A DNA stretch of 24,550 nucleotides from Prevotella sp. (GTDB lineage: Bacteria; Bacteroidota; Bacteroidia; Bacteroidales; Bacteroidaceae). A program made the translations under genes and the position numbers. Under the pieces are notes generated by a model that was given only the letters and a program-made list of their open reading frames with translations, made no database searches and was not told the DNA's origin. The stretch is from positions 1-24,550 of the forward strand of contig JAEENF010000245.1 in NCBI GenBank assembly GCA_016283605.1. The letters run 5' to 3'. Shown here in pieces: positions 7,681 to 15,920 of the stretch (within the stretch, counting starts at the first letter, position 1; each line of letters opens with the position of its first letter).

Positions 7681-7757
7681 GACAACTGAGACAGCTTTGA
7701 CAACTGTTCGGTCGCAGACCAATAAAAAATGTTGTCATAGTTGTCTCAGTTGTTGTT
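7681..7757. repeat. 77-bp nested palindromic element, copy 2
   Basis: Left arm units GACAACTGA, GACAGCTTT, GACAACTGT (7681, 7690, 7699); centre hairpin GGTC-GCA-GACC (7710-7720) followed by an A-rich stretch; right arm units beginning GTTGT at 7731, 7740 and 7749. Same 77-bp length, same 23-base centre and same 9-base periodicity as the element at 1842-1918, but the inner stem sequence is different. It sits between two converging genes and could stop transcription from both sides, though no typical U-run follows. Confidence 0.85.
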
Positions 7758-7774
7758 TATATATGTCTTGTCGT

Positions 7775-10402
7775 TTACTTGATGTTAACCACAATTTTCT
7801 TCAGATCTTTGTCGGCGCTGCTGTTGCCTACCATCACTTCGTATTTTCCGGGGACGACGCGTATGGTATTAGTCTTCTCATCCCAGCCCTCGAAACACTC
7901 GCGGGGTAGGGGGATGTTCAGGGTCTTGCTCTCGCCGGGCATCAACGTCACCTGACTGTAAGCGCGCAGAGACTTCAGTGGTCCGTTGGTGTCGGCAATG
8001 CGACGAATATAGACTTGTACGGTCTCTAATCCTTCGCGTGTGCCGATATTCTTCACATTCACGCGTACCTTATTGTTACTATAAGTGGGCTTGCTGATGC
8101 TGAAATTGGTATAGCTCAGACCATAGCCGAAGGGGAAAAGCGCCTCGCCCTGGAAATAGCGATACGTACGGTTCTTCATCGTGTAGTCGAGGAAGTCGGG
8201 CATGTCGTTAGCGCTCTTATAGAAGGTGATGGGCAGCTTTCCGCTGGGATTCTTGTCGCCAAAGAGCACCTCAGCGAGGGCCTTACCACCTTGTTCACCC
8301 GCATACCACCATTGCAGGATGGCATCACACGACTCCAGCTCTGGCACCAGTCCCATCGCCGAGCCTGAGCAGTTCACAAAGACGACTTTCTTGCCGGCCT
8401 TGTGAAGCAAGGCGAGAATATCGCGCTGGGCCTGAGGCAGTTCGATGCTCTCGCGGTCACCACCTCTGAAACCGGGCTCACTCACGCGCATCTCCTCACC
8501 CTCCAAACTGGGAGAGATACCACCCACAAAGATCACGGTCTCGGTCTCGCCGATCTGTGCCAACAGCTGCTCGGGCGTAGGATTCACCTTGCAGCGGATG
8601 TCGAAGTTGAGAGCAGCATAGCCTTCCTCCTTCATATAGTCAATTTGTATGCGGTAGTGTTGGCCAGCCTTCACCGCGAGTTCCTTCTTTCCGCTGTGGA
8701 TACGCTGGCGTGCGCTCCATTGGTTGATGACTGTGTCGGCATTGATCAGCAGACGGAACCGGTCGTCGCCGCTGATCTCAAAGCTGACAGTCTCATCACG
8801 GGTGGGGATAAACGTCGCATCGTAACGGGCGGAGAAATGCTCCAGGTTGACGCCTGGTGCAAAGACCGTATTACCGCCATTATTCAGACGTACCGGTTCC
8901 TCGATGCGGGTGACGGTAGCCGGTGTACCCTCCATCTGGATGTTATTCCAGTAGGTAGCCTGCAAGCCCTTGTTGCCCAGAGGATCGCGCAGTTCTGAGA
9001 GCCGGCTTTCGAAGGCTTCATTGCGGGTCAGTCCGCAGCCTTGGATATAGCGCACACGGGCATTGGCATCTATGGTCTTCGCCTTTTGGGTGATGCCCTG
9101 CAGGGCGGTGATGGTCTGGGTGGGGAAGCCGCTGTAGTTGCCCCACATCATCACAGAGTCTGCAGCATTGGGACCCATGACGACGATTTGACTATTTGAC
9201 GATTTAAGAGGGAGGATGCCGTTGTTCTTCAGGAGCACGATGCTCTTAAGTGCCATCTCGAGGGCGAGGGTCTTATGTTCTTTCGATGCAATCGCGTTCT
9301 CGGGAATCTTGGTCCAGGGGTTCAGGTCGTCGCTGTCAAAGTCGCCGAGTTCAAAACGGGCAATCAGCAGACGGCGTAGACTCTTGTCAAGGTCGGTCTC
9401 CTTGATATCCCCGCGCTTGACGGCAGCAGGCAGGTTCTTGTATTCGGAGCCACACTCCACATCGGTGCCTGCGAGCACGGCCTGTGCTGATGCCTCTGCA
9501 CCATCCTTGGCGGTATTATGCCAACGGGGCAGGAAGTCGCGGATGGCACCGCAGTCGCTGGTGATGATTCCGTCGAATCCCCATTCATCGCGCAGGATCT
9601 GCTGTTCGTAGCGCGTCTGCGAGCAACAGGGCTGACCGTCAATGCGCTGGTAGGCACACATGACCTCTGCCACCTCTCCCTCTTGTACCAGAGCCTTGAA
9701 GGCGGGGAGATAGGTCTCCCAGAGATCGCGCTCGGGCAGATTCTCCACATTGAAGGTATGGCGGTTCCACTCTGGACCGCTATGCACGGCGAAGTGCTTG
9801 GCGCACGCCAGGAGTTTCTGATATTTTTCCCCCAGACGTTTCCCCTCATAGGTATAGCCTTGCAGCCCTCTCACCACTGCCAGCCCCATCTTCGAAGTGA
9901 GGAAGGGATCTTCGCCATAGGTTTCCTGACCACGACCCCAACGGGGATCACGGAAAATATTGATATTCGGTGTCCAGAACGAGAGACCCTGGTAGCGCTT
10001 GATATTGCCACTGCGCTTGGCCTGCTGGGCCTTGACACGCGCCTCGTCGCTGACGGCTGTAAATACCTGATGGAGTAGGGCGTCGTCCCACGATGCTGCC
10101 ATCGCCATCGTGATGGGGAAGACGGTGGCATAGCTGTTGCGCCCCACACCGTGCAGGGCTTCGCTCCACCATTGGAACTGCGGGATGCCAAGACGGGGGA
10201 TGGCGGGTGAGGTGTCCATCATCAGCGATACCTTCTCCTCAAGCGTCAGACGTGTAAGCAGATCGTCAGCACGCTGGTCAGCTGATAGTTGGGGATTCTG
10301 AAAGGGCAATGTCTGAGCTGCGACGGCTGTTGATGCATTCTGAGCCTTCATACCTGTAAGACATCCTCCGAGGAAGAAATAGATTAATAATACTTTTTTC
10401 AT
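7775..10402 (-). CDS. Secreted GH3 beta-xylosidase/beta-glucosidase with PA14 insert
   Basis: Releases terminal beta-linked sugars (xylose or glucose) from oligosaccharides in the periplasm or at the surface. Signal sequence at 1-20; either signal peptidase I cleavage after MKA or a lipobox LGGC ending at Cys14 is possible. The GH3 barrel spans about 35-350 with AKHFAVHSGPE at 201-211 and the nucleophile Asp283 in TSDCGAI, the version typical of beta-xylosidase-like GH3 enzymes. The second GH3 domain (about 385-740) is interrupted by a PA14 domain at about 477-604. LEGEEM at 633-638 probably carries the acid/base. A C-terminal fibronectin-III-like domain follows (about 770-870). The length of 875 residues fits this architecture. 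It is transcribed alone, divergent from the CotH gene. Xylosidase versus glucosidase is not settled by sequence. Confidence 0.9.
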   Translation of the reverse strand: MKKVLLIYFFLGGCLTGMKAQNASTAVAAQTLPFQNPQLSADQRADDLLTRLTLEEKVSLMMDTSPAIPRLGIPQFQWWSEALHGVGRNSYATVFPITMAMAASWDDALLHQVFTAVSDEARVKAQQAKRSGNIKRYQGLSFWTPNINIFRDPRWGRGQETYGEDPFLTSKMGLAVVRGLQGYTYEGKRLGEKYQKLLACAKHFAVHSGPEWNRHTFNVENLPERDLWETYLPAFKALVQEGEVAEVMCAYQRIDGQPCCSQTRYEQQILRDEWGFDGIITSDCGAIRDFLPRWHNTAKDGAEASAQAVLAGTDVECGSEYKNLPAAVKRGDIKETDLDKSLRRLLIARFELGDFDSDDLNPWTKIPENAIASKEHKTLALEMALKSIVLLKNNGILPLKSSNSQIVVMGPNAADSVMMWGNYSGFPTQTITALQGITQKAKTIDANARVRYIQGCGLTRNEAFESRLSELRDPLGNKGLQATYWNNIQMEGTPATVTRIEEPVRLNNGGNTVFAPGVNLEHFSARYDATFIPTRDETVSFEISGDDRFRLLINADTVINQWSARQRIHSGKKELAVKAGQHYRIQIDYMKEEGYAALNFDIRCKVNPTPEQLLAQIGETETVIFVGGISPSLEGEEMRVSEPGFRGGDRESIELPQAQRDILALLHKAGKKVVFVNCSGSAMGLVPELESCDAILQWWYAGEQGGKALAEVLFGDKNPSGKLPITFYKSANDMPDFLDYTMKNRTYRYFQGEALFPFGYGLSYTNFSISKPTYSNNKVRVNVKNIGTREGLETVQVYIRRIADTNGPLKSLRAYSQVTLMPGESKTLNIPLPRECFEGWDEKTNTIRVVPGKYEVMVGNSSADKDLKKIVVNIK
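9182..9205. repeat. GACNATTT octamer tract inside the GH3 gene
   Basis: Three tandem octamers (GACGATTT, GACTATTT, GACGATTT) lie in the GH3 coding sequence, encoding residues 400-407 at the junction between the two GH3 domains. The reading frame remains intact. Confidence 0.75.
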
Positions 10403-10455
10403 TTGTTTTGTACTTAGTTTGTTTGATACTCAGCTACTTCGGGATGTTTCTGCTG

Positions 10456-10487
10456 CAAAGTTACGAAAAAGTGATTGATTTTACAAA
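10456..10487 (-). promoter_or_regulatory. Promoter of the GH3 gene
   Basis: On the minus strand TTTG (10487-10484), 20 bases, TAACTTTG (10463-10456). The start of transcription should lie near 10449, giving a leader of about 47 bases before the ATG at 10402. Confidence 0.65.
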
Positions 10488-10495
10488 TATTTGTA
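10482..10495. promoter_or_regulatory. 14-bp perfect palindrome, possible operator
   Basis: TACAAATATTTGTA, a perfect inverted repeat in the 171-base divergent gap between the GH3 and CotH genes. It covers the upstream box of the GH3 promoter, where a regulator dimer could compete with RNA polymerase. I found no consensus promoter for the CotH gene in this gap. Confidence 0.4.
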
Positions 10496-10530
10496 GAATA
10501 AAAAATAAACTTTTTTCTCTTCTGTTCGTC

Positions 10531-10537
10531 AAAGGAG
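10531..10537 (+). promoter_or_regulatory. Shine-Dalgarno in front of the leader start codon
   Basis: AAAGGAG, five bases before the ATG at 10543. It serves the first copy of the duplicated start region; the second ATG (10574), which begins the full CotH frame, has no such site. Confidence 0.6.
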
Positions 10538-10540
10538 TAG

Positions 10541-10602
10541 ATATGAGAAAGAATAATTTAACGAAAGACTAATATGAGAAAGAATAATTTAACGAAAGAC
10601 TA
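10541..10602 (+). repeat. 31-bp perfect tandem duplication across the CotH start codon
   Basis: Bases 10541-10571 are repeated exactly at 10572-10602. Both copies contain an ATG followed by codons for RKNNLTKD. Because 31 is not a multiple of three, the first copy runs into TAA (10570-10572) after nine codons, while the second continues into the long CotH frame. Confidence 0.95.
10543..10572 (+). other. Nine-codon leader ORF created by the duplication
   Basis: ATG to TAA encoding MRKNNLTKD, identical to the first nine residues of the CotH protein. It has a good Shine-Dalgarno (10531-10537) and ends one base before the CotH ATG (TAATATG), an arrangement that would allow ribosomes to reinitiate. 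Whether it is translated is inference. Confidence 0.45.
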
Positions 10603-12127
10603 TTTACCATTTCGTTTTTTATTGTTGGCATTCTTCGTTGTGACGTTGAATGCCTGTGCGCAGTCTGGTAAACTGCCTGTTATCACGATTACTGCCAATA
10701 CCGAGTTGAACGCCACGAAAAAAGTGATGGCTCACATGAAAACCGACGGTTACGACGGTAACATTGGCATCAAGTTGCGAGGCAACAGCTCTCTGAGTTT
10801 CAATCAGAAGAAGTACACCCTTGAATTGCGTGATGACGACGGCAAGGAACAGGATGTCGCCCTGCTGGGCATGCCCGCCCACAGCGACTGGGTGCTACTG
10901 GCCCCCTACAACGATGTCTCTATGCTGCGTGACCCAATGGCCTTCCAAATGTGGCGTGAGATGGGCCACTGGGCACCGCGAACCAAAATGGTGGAACTGG
11001 TGTTCAATGGTGAGTATTGCGGTATCTACATCCTTTCAGAAGCTATTAAGCGAGGAGCAGATCGCGTCAACATCAACAAAATGAAGAAGTCTGATGTTAC
11101 TGGCTGCGATGTTACTGGTGGCTATATCCTCCGCATCGATACCTATAACGACGACGATGCTACCTTTCCCTCTAAGGTGCCCGGCATCGGTCCTGGCATC
11201 ATGACCAGTCAGATTACCTGGTCGTGCATCTACCCCAAGAAAAAGAGTCTGCAACCCGAGCAGATGACCTATATCCAGAACTATATTGACACCGTTGAGA
11301 GCGTGATTCAGGGTCCCGACTTCGCTGATCCTCAGAAGGGTTATGCCCGCTATATTGATGTGGCCTCGTTTGTCGACTATTTCATTCACACCGAACTCAG
11401 TCTGAATGCCGACGGCTATAAGCGAAGTGCCTATTTCTACAAGGAGAAACAGCAGGAGGACGGTACAGGTGGCAAGTTGGTGGCTGGACCCGTATGGGAC
11501 TACAACCTCGCTTACGGCAACTGCAACTTCTGTAATGCGAATCAGTTGGAGGACTGGTGCTTCGAGGGCTGTAACACCCAGCCCACGCCCGCCATTTGGC
11601 AGCGGCTGTTGCAGGATACTGCCTTCAGGAAGGCTGTCAAGGTGCGCTATCAGGAACTTCGAAAGACGGTTCTCAGCACCAAGCATCTTAATGCGTTTAT
11701 CGACAGTCAGGTAAAATTGTTGCAGAAGTCCAAAGACCATCATTTCGAGACCTTCCCTGAGTTGTTGGTCAGCCAGAACCGACCGCAGCAGGACGCACCA
11801 TCTCAGGGTCCTCCGATGATGGGAGGCTTCGGTATGTTCAGTGGTGGGCGCAATTTCAGTTTCGATCCCATCTCGATGTTTGCTGCCTACCGCGTCAGTA
11901 GCTACGACGAGGAAATCTCCATCCTCAAACAATGGCTTGCTGACCGTCTGGCCTTCCTCGATAAGAATATCAGCCGTTTTGATACCGATTGGGAACCTCG
12001 TATTCAGGTGCCTAAGGAAATCAAGTCGCAGTTTGGCGGCTTTGGTGGCGGAGGCTTCGTAGGCGGTTTCGGCGGCTATGGTGGAGGCGGTTTCGGTGGC
12101 GGCTTCCCCTTCCCGAGAATGCAATAG
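10574..12127 (+). CDS. CotH kinase family lipoprotein with glycine-rich C-terminus
   Basis: Related to the atypical protein kinase CotH, known from Bacillus spore coats and found in many secreted bacterial proteins; the substrate in Bacteroidota is unknown. N-terminal signal with probable lipobox LNAC (Cys28), so likely outer-membrane anchored. Family segments: LRGNSSLSFNQKKYTLEL at 68-85, DWVLLAPYNDVSMLRD at 105-120, GEYCGIYILSEAIKRG at 146-161, FIHTELSLNADGYKRSAYFYK at about 270-290, and the metal-binding GPVWDYNLAYGN at 305-316 (Asp309). Oddities: a four-cysteine cluster at 317-333 (C-x2-C-x8-C-x3-C), a Gly/Pro/Met-rich insert at about 408-430, and a Gly/Phe-rich tail from 487 to 517. ATG 10574 is the only start giving the full frame; a duplicated start with the ribosome binding site lies 31 bases upstream. 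Confidence 0.85.
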   Translation: MRKNNLTKDYLPFRFLLLAFFVVTLNACAQSGKLPVITITANTELNATKKVMAHMKTDGYDGNIGIKLRGNSSLSFNQKKYTLELRDDDGKEQDVALLGMPAHSDWVLLAPYNDVSMLRDPMAFQMWREMGHWAPRTKMVELVFNGEYCGIYILSEAIKRGADRVNINKMKKSDVTGCDVTGGYILRIDTYNDDDATFPSKVPGIGPGIMTSQITWSCIYPKKKSLQPEQMTYIQNYIDTVESVIQGPDFADPQKGYARYIDVASFVDYFIHTELSLNADGYKRSAYFYKEKQQEDGTGGKLVAGPVWDYNLAYGNCNFCNANQLEDWCFEGCNTQPTPAIWQRLLQDTAFRKAVKVRYQELRKTVLSTKHLNAFIDSQVKLLQKSKDHHFETFPELLVSQNRPQQDAPSQGPPMMGGFGMFSGGRNFSFDPISMFAAYRVSSYDEEISILKQWLADRLAFLDKNISRFDTDWEPRIQVPKEIKSQFGGFGGGGFVGGFGGYGGGGFGGGFPFPRMQ

Positions 12128-12163
12128 GTTTTGACACTTTGCAATAATTAATATGTAAAAGAT

Positions 12164-13861
12164 ATGGCAACAGTTGACGACAAGAAAGTGATCTTCTCGA
12201 TGGTTGGAGTGAGCAAGACCATCCAGCAGAACCAGAAACAAGTGCTCAAGAACATTTATCTCAGTTTTTTCTATGGTGCCAAGATTGGTATCATCGGTCT
12301 GAACGGCGCTGGTAAATCTACACTGATGAAGATCATTGCCGGACTGGACCAGCAATATCAGGGCAATGTAGTGTGGAGTCCCGGCTACACGGTGGGCTAT
12401 CTGCCTCAGGATCCGCCGCTGAACGAGGAGAAGACGGTGAAGGAAAACGTCATGGAAGGTGTGCAGCATGTGTACGATGCACTGGCCGAATACGACGAGA
12501 TTAATGTCAAGTTCGGACTGCCAGAATACTACGAGGATCCTGACAAGATGGATAAGCTGATGCAGCGTCAGGCTGAGCTGCAGGATGTGATAGATTCGAC
12601 TGATGCATGGAATATGGATTCGAAACTCGATCGTGCGATGGCGGCATTGAATTGTCCTCCCGGTGATTGGAGCGTGAAAAACCTCTCGGGTGGTGAGCGC
12701 CGTCGCGTGGCATTGTGTCGTCTGTTGCTGCAAAAACCGGATGTATTGTTGCTTGACGAGCCTACCAATCATCTAGATGCAGAATCAATCGATTGGCTCG
12801 AGCAGCACCTGCAACAATACGAGGGTACGGTGATTGCCGTTACCCACGACCGTTATTTCCTTGATGATGTGGCAGAGTGGATTCTTGAATTGGATCGTGG
12901 CGAGGGAATCCCCTGGAAGGGAAATTATTCTTCGTGGTTGGAACAGAAATCGCAACGACTGGCCCAGGAGGAAAAGACCGCCTCGAAGCGCAGAAAGACG
13001 TTGGAGCGCGAGTTGGAGTGGGTGAGGATGGCACCAAAAGCTCGTCACGCCAAAGGTAAGGCCCGACTGAACTCGTACGAGATGATGCTGAATGAGGAGC
13101 AGAAGCAGAAGGAAGAAAAGTTGGAGATATTTATACCCAATGGTCCACGACTGGGTAATAAGGTTATTGAGGCCGAACATGTGGCAAAATCCTATCCTGA
13201 GAAGCCGCTGTTTACCGATCTGAACTTTACGTTGCCGCCTAATGGTATCGTGGGTGTGATAGGGCCAAATGGCGCTGGAAAAACAACGTTATTCCGTCTG
13301 ATCATGGGGTTGGAGCAGACCGATGGTGGTTCGTTTGCTGTGGGTGAAACGGTGAAACTGAGTTATGTGGATCAGCAGCATAAGGATATCGACCCCGCTA
13401 AGTCCGTCTATGAAGTCGTGAGCGGTGGCAATGAGACCATCCGCATGGGTGGTAAGGATGTCAACGTTCGGGCTTATCTGTCGCGATTCAACTTCAGTGG
13501 CGCTGATCAGGAGAAGAAGTGTGCAGTATTGTCAGGTGGTGAGCGTAACCGCCTGCATCTGGCCATTGCCTTGAAACAAGAGGGCAACGTTTTACTTTTA
13601 GATGAGCCTACTAATGATATAGATGTCAATACGTTACGTGCACTCGAGGAGGGTCTTGAGGCCTTTGCTGGTTGTGCTGTTATCATTAGCCACGACCGCT
13701 GGTTCTTGGATCGTATCTGCACGCATATACTGGCGTTCGAGGGCGAGGGTAGGGTGTTCTACTTCGAGGGCAACTATAGCGAATACGAGGTCAACAAGGC
13801 TCAGCGCCTTGGCTTAGAAGAACCCAAACGCGCCCGCTATCGCAAACTGATGGACGAGTAA
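12164..13861 (+). CDS. ettA: ABC-F protein, energy-dependent translational throttle EttA
   Basis: Cytoplasmic ribosome-binding ATPase of the ABC-F family; EttA binds the ribosomal E site and gates early elongation according to the ATP/ADP ratio. Two nucleotide-binding domains are complete: Walker A at 45-53 (GLNGAGKST) and 367-375 (GPNGAGKTT), signature LSGGE at 174-178 and 456-460, Walker B DEPTNHLD at 198-205 and DEPTNDID at 480-487. The inter-domain linker at about 250-325 is charged and helical, as expected for the tRNA-interaction motif. No membrane segments. Length of 565 residues and the MVGVSKTI-type N-terminus match EttA rather than other ABC-F subfamilies. The next gene starts 9 bases downstream on the same strand, although the two are functionally unrelated. 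Confidence 0.93.
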   Translation: MATVDDKKVIFSMVGVSKTIQQNQKQVLKNIYLSFFYGAKIGIIGLNGAGKSTLMKIIAGLDQQYQGNVVWSPGYTVGYLPQDPPLNEEKTVKENVMEGVQHVYDALAEYDEINVKFGLPEYYEDPDKMDKLMQRQAELQDVIDSTDAWNMDSKLDRAMAALNCPPGDWSVKNLSGGERRRVALCRLLLQKPDVLLLDEPTNHLDAESIDWLEQHLQQYEGTVIAVTHDRYFLDDVAEWILELDRGEGIPWKGNYSSWLEQKSQRLAQEEKTASKRRKTLERELEWVRMAPKARHAKGKARLNSYEMMLNEEQKQKEEKLEIFIPNGPRLGNKVIEAEHVAKSYPEKPLFTDLNFTLPPNGIVGVIGPNGAGKTTLFRLIMGLEQTDGGSFAVGETVKLSYVDQQHKDIDPAKSVYEVVSGGNETIRMGGKDVNVRAYLSRFNFSGADQEKKCAVLSGGERNRLHLAIALKQEGNVLLLDEPTNDIDVNTLRALEEGLEAFAGCAVIISHDRWFLDRICTHILAFEGEGRVFYFEGNYSEYEVNKAQRLGLEEPKRARYRKLMDE

Positions 13862-13870
13862 GAGACCGTT

Positions 13871-15376
13871 ATGAAGATGAAAAGAGTATTGATGGCACTG
13901 ACCATACTGGTTAACGCATTGTATAACTGTCAAGCACAAAACAATGTTGTCAAGATGCAGCCTGAGAATGGGGCAACGGACGTAAATATTGACATTCATC
14001 TCGTGCTGACGATGAGCGATGACGTCACTATCGGGCAGAAAGGGTTCGTGTCTGTGTATGACAAAAGAACGGGAAGGCTAGTAGACCGTCTGGATATGAG
14101 CATCCCTGCAGGACCTACTGAGAGTCAGCCGAAGAATCCTGCTGCTCAATACACGCCTGTACCTTATATTTACAAATCGCAACATATCACTAACCGCAAC
14201 ACCAAGGCTGGCACCCCGTCTGGTGCCAATGCCTGGGACACAGGGCGCTATCAGCTCGACATCATCGGAGGTTTTTCAGATGGTTTTCACTTCTACCCCA
14301 TCATCACTCAAGGCAAGCAAGTGACTATCTATCCGCATCATAATATGCTGGAGTATGGTCACGAGTATTATGTCACTATCGATAAGGATGTCATCAGTGG
14401 TTTCAATGGTATTAAGGGTAAAAAGGGATGGACGTTCCGCACGAAAGAAAAAGCTCCCGAAGCTAGCCAGCGCTTGCTGACGGTATCGACAGATGGTATG
14501 GGCGACTTCTCAACGGTTCAAGGTGCGTTGGACTTTATACCAGACTCCATTGCTTCTGCACAGGAAGGCTACAAGATATTGGTGAAGAATGGTGACTACG
14601 AAGAACTGGTGTACTTCCGCAATAAGCGGTTTGTCACCATCGAGGGCGAAAGTCGCGATGGCGTGGTGATTCACTATAGGAACAACGAGGTGTTCAATCC
14701 CCACCCTGCAGACATCAAGACTAATGAGGTTCGTGGTACGTTCCCTTCACGTCGTGCCGCCTTTGCTGCCGATAATTGCAGTGACCTGATATTTCGCAAT
14801 CTGACTATCAAGACCAATTGCAAGGGTCAGGCAGAGGGACTGTTGGTAAACGGCGAACGCAACTACTTCGAGAACATTCACATCATTGGCGATGGCGATG
14901 CCTTGCAGGCCAATGGCAGTTGTTATTGGATGAACTGCCGTATCGATGGTGGCGGTGACACGATACTGGGGCGTGGCCCATCGTTCTTCAACCACTGTAC
15001 CATCACCAGCTATGGTGCTTTCATGTGGATTCGTAACACGGAAGAGAATCATGGAAACATTTTCGTAGACTGTCATTTCAAGGGACTCAGCGACTATGCA
15101 GAACTTGGCCGACTGCCCGACAACAAAGGCAAGAACTATCCTCATGCGGAATGTGTCCTGCTGAACTGCACTTTAGAAGACGTTCCCGCCTACGGCTGGG
15201 GCAGGATTGATGACAGTGCTAAGACGGCAACTATCCTTGAGTTCAACAGTCTGGATACGGAGGGTAATCCAATAGATACGTCCAAGAGAAATCCCTTGAT
15301 GCGTCAGCTTTATCCCATCCGTGATGCCGAACTCATCGGACGTTACTCAGACAGTCATTGGGTATTAGGCTGGTAA
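13871..15376 (+). CDS. Secreted pectinesterase (CE8) with N-terminal Ig-like domain
   Basis: Removes methyl esters from pectin homogalacturonan. Signal peptide at about 1-22 (cleavage near CQAQ). An Ig-like domain of the Big_5 kind spans about 24-192 (MQPENGATDVNIDIHLVLTM at its start). The right-handed beta-helix CE8 domain follows from about 203 (LTVSTDGMGDFSTVQGALDF, 203-222). Catalytic-region matches: Gln320 in KGQAEGLL, an aspartate in GDGDAL at 340-345 and Asp363 in GGGDTILG, equivalent to the aspartate of the usual VDFIFG. The usual LGRPW is LGRLP at 412-416, so the Arg is kept but the Trp is not. 501 residues. It begins 9 bases after ettA and converges with the thioredoxin gene 17 bases beyond its stop. 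The ATG at 13877 is an alternative start. Confidence 0.88.
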   Translation: MKMKRVLMALTILVNALYNCQAQNNVVKMQPENGATDVNIDIHLVLTMSDDVTIGQKGFVSVYDKRTGRLVDRLDMSIPAGPTESQPKNPAAQYTPVPYIYKSQHITNRNTKAGTPSGANAWDTGRYQLDIIGGFSDGFHFYPIITQGKQVTIYPHHNMLEYGHEYYVTIDKDVISGFNGIKGKKGWTFRTKEKAPEASQRLLTVSTDGMGDFSTVQGALDFIPDSIASAQEGYKILVKNGDYEELVYFRNKRFVTIEGESRDGVVIHYRNNEVFNPHPADIKTNEVRGTFPSRRAAFAADNCSDLIFRNLTIKTNCKGQAEGLLVNGERNYFENIHIIGDGDALQANGSCYWMNCRIDGGGDTILGRGPSFFNHCTITSYGAFMWIRNTEENHGNIFVDCHFKGLSDYAELGRLPDNKGKNYPHAECVLLNCTLEDVPAYGWGRIDDSAKTATILEFNSLDTEGNPIDTSKRNPLMRQLYPIRDAELIGRYSDSHWVLGW

Positions 15377-15393
15377 GAGGATATCTGGCAGTA

Positions 15394-15894
15394 TCATTGC
15401 TTCACAGCTTTTGGAGTCCAGTTCTTGAAGAAACGAAGAACTTTTTCCTGATTATATCCCTCACCTTCCTCCAGGAAACTTGAATCCTGAATATGGAGAA
15501 TTTTTCCATCCTCGTCGAGCACCACGAACACGGGGTATCCAAAACGTCCGGCATTGTTCAGCCGTTTCATTAGGGCTTTGCCTTGTGCCAGTTTTTCTTC
15601 GCCCTGCGACTTGCGAGGACTGTAATTTACATGGATGAATTCAAAATTATCCGCTATGACCTTACTGATTGTAGTATCCTTCGTGACGAAATCTGCAAAC
15701 TTCAGGCACCATGGGCACCAATTGCCACCCACCTGACAGATGACGAACTTTCCTTCAGACTTGGCTTTCTCGATAGCTTGATTTATCTGCTCGATGGGGT
15801 TGATGTCCTCGTTATACACCTTTTTCAGTGCTGTCTGGCCGTTCATGGTCAGCGTAAAGCATACGGCTAACAATGATAAAATCACTTTTTTCAT
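15394..15894 (-). CDS. Exported thioredoxin-like protein (WCPWC)
   Basis: A thioredoxin-fold thiol-disulfide or protein-reductase domain in the cell envelope. Signal peptide at about 1-20 (MKKVILSLLAVCFTLTMNGQ, predicted cleavage near NGQ). Active-site Cys60-Pro-Trp-Cys63 in GNWCPWC resembles the Thioredoxin_7 group, where a second tryptophan sits between the cysteines. The cis-proline is Pro121 in GYPVFVV. 166 residues, a normal size for a single domain. Likely roles are redox control or repair of periplasmic proteins; a precise partner cannot be read. It is divergent from an exported nitroreductase, a possible redox-themed pairing (inference). Confidence 0.87.
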   Translation of the reverse strand: MKKVILSLLAVCFTLTMNGQTALKKVYNEDINPIEQINQAIEKAKSEGKFVICQVGGNWCPWCLKFADFVTKDTTISKVIADNFEFIHVNYSPRKSQGEEKLAQGKALMKRLNNAGRFGYPVFVVLDEDGKILHIQDSSFLEEGEGYNQEKVLRFFKNWTPKAVKQ

Positions 15895-15920
15895 AAATCA
15901 ACATTTGTTTATAATGAGGG

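Noticed and set aside
12128..12163. Promoter for ettA around ACACTTTGC
   Set aside because: It lacks the TA of the TAnnTTTG box, so read-through from the CotH gene is equally likely.
11036..12772. 578-codon open frame on the minus strand across the CotH and ettA genes
   Set aside because: It spans two well-supported genes and the gap between them, has no recognisable domain, and is explained as a shadow of their codon usage.
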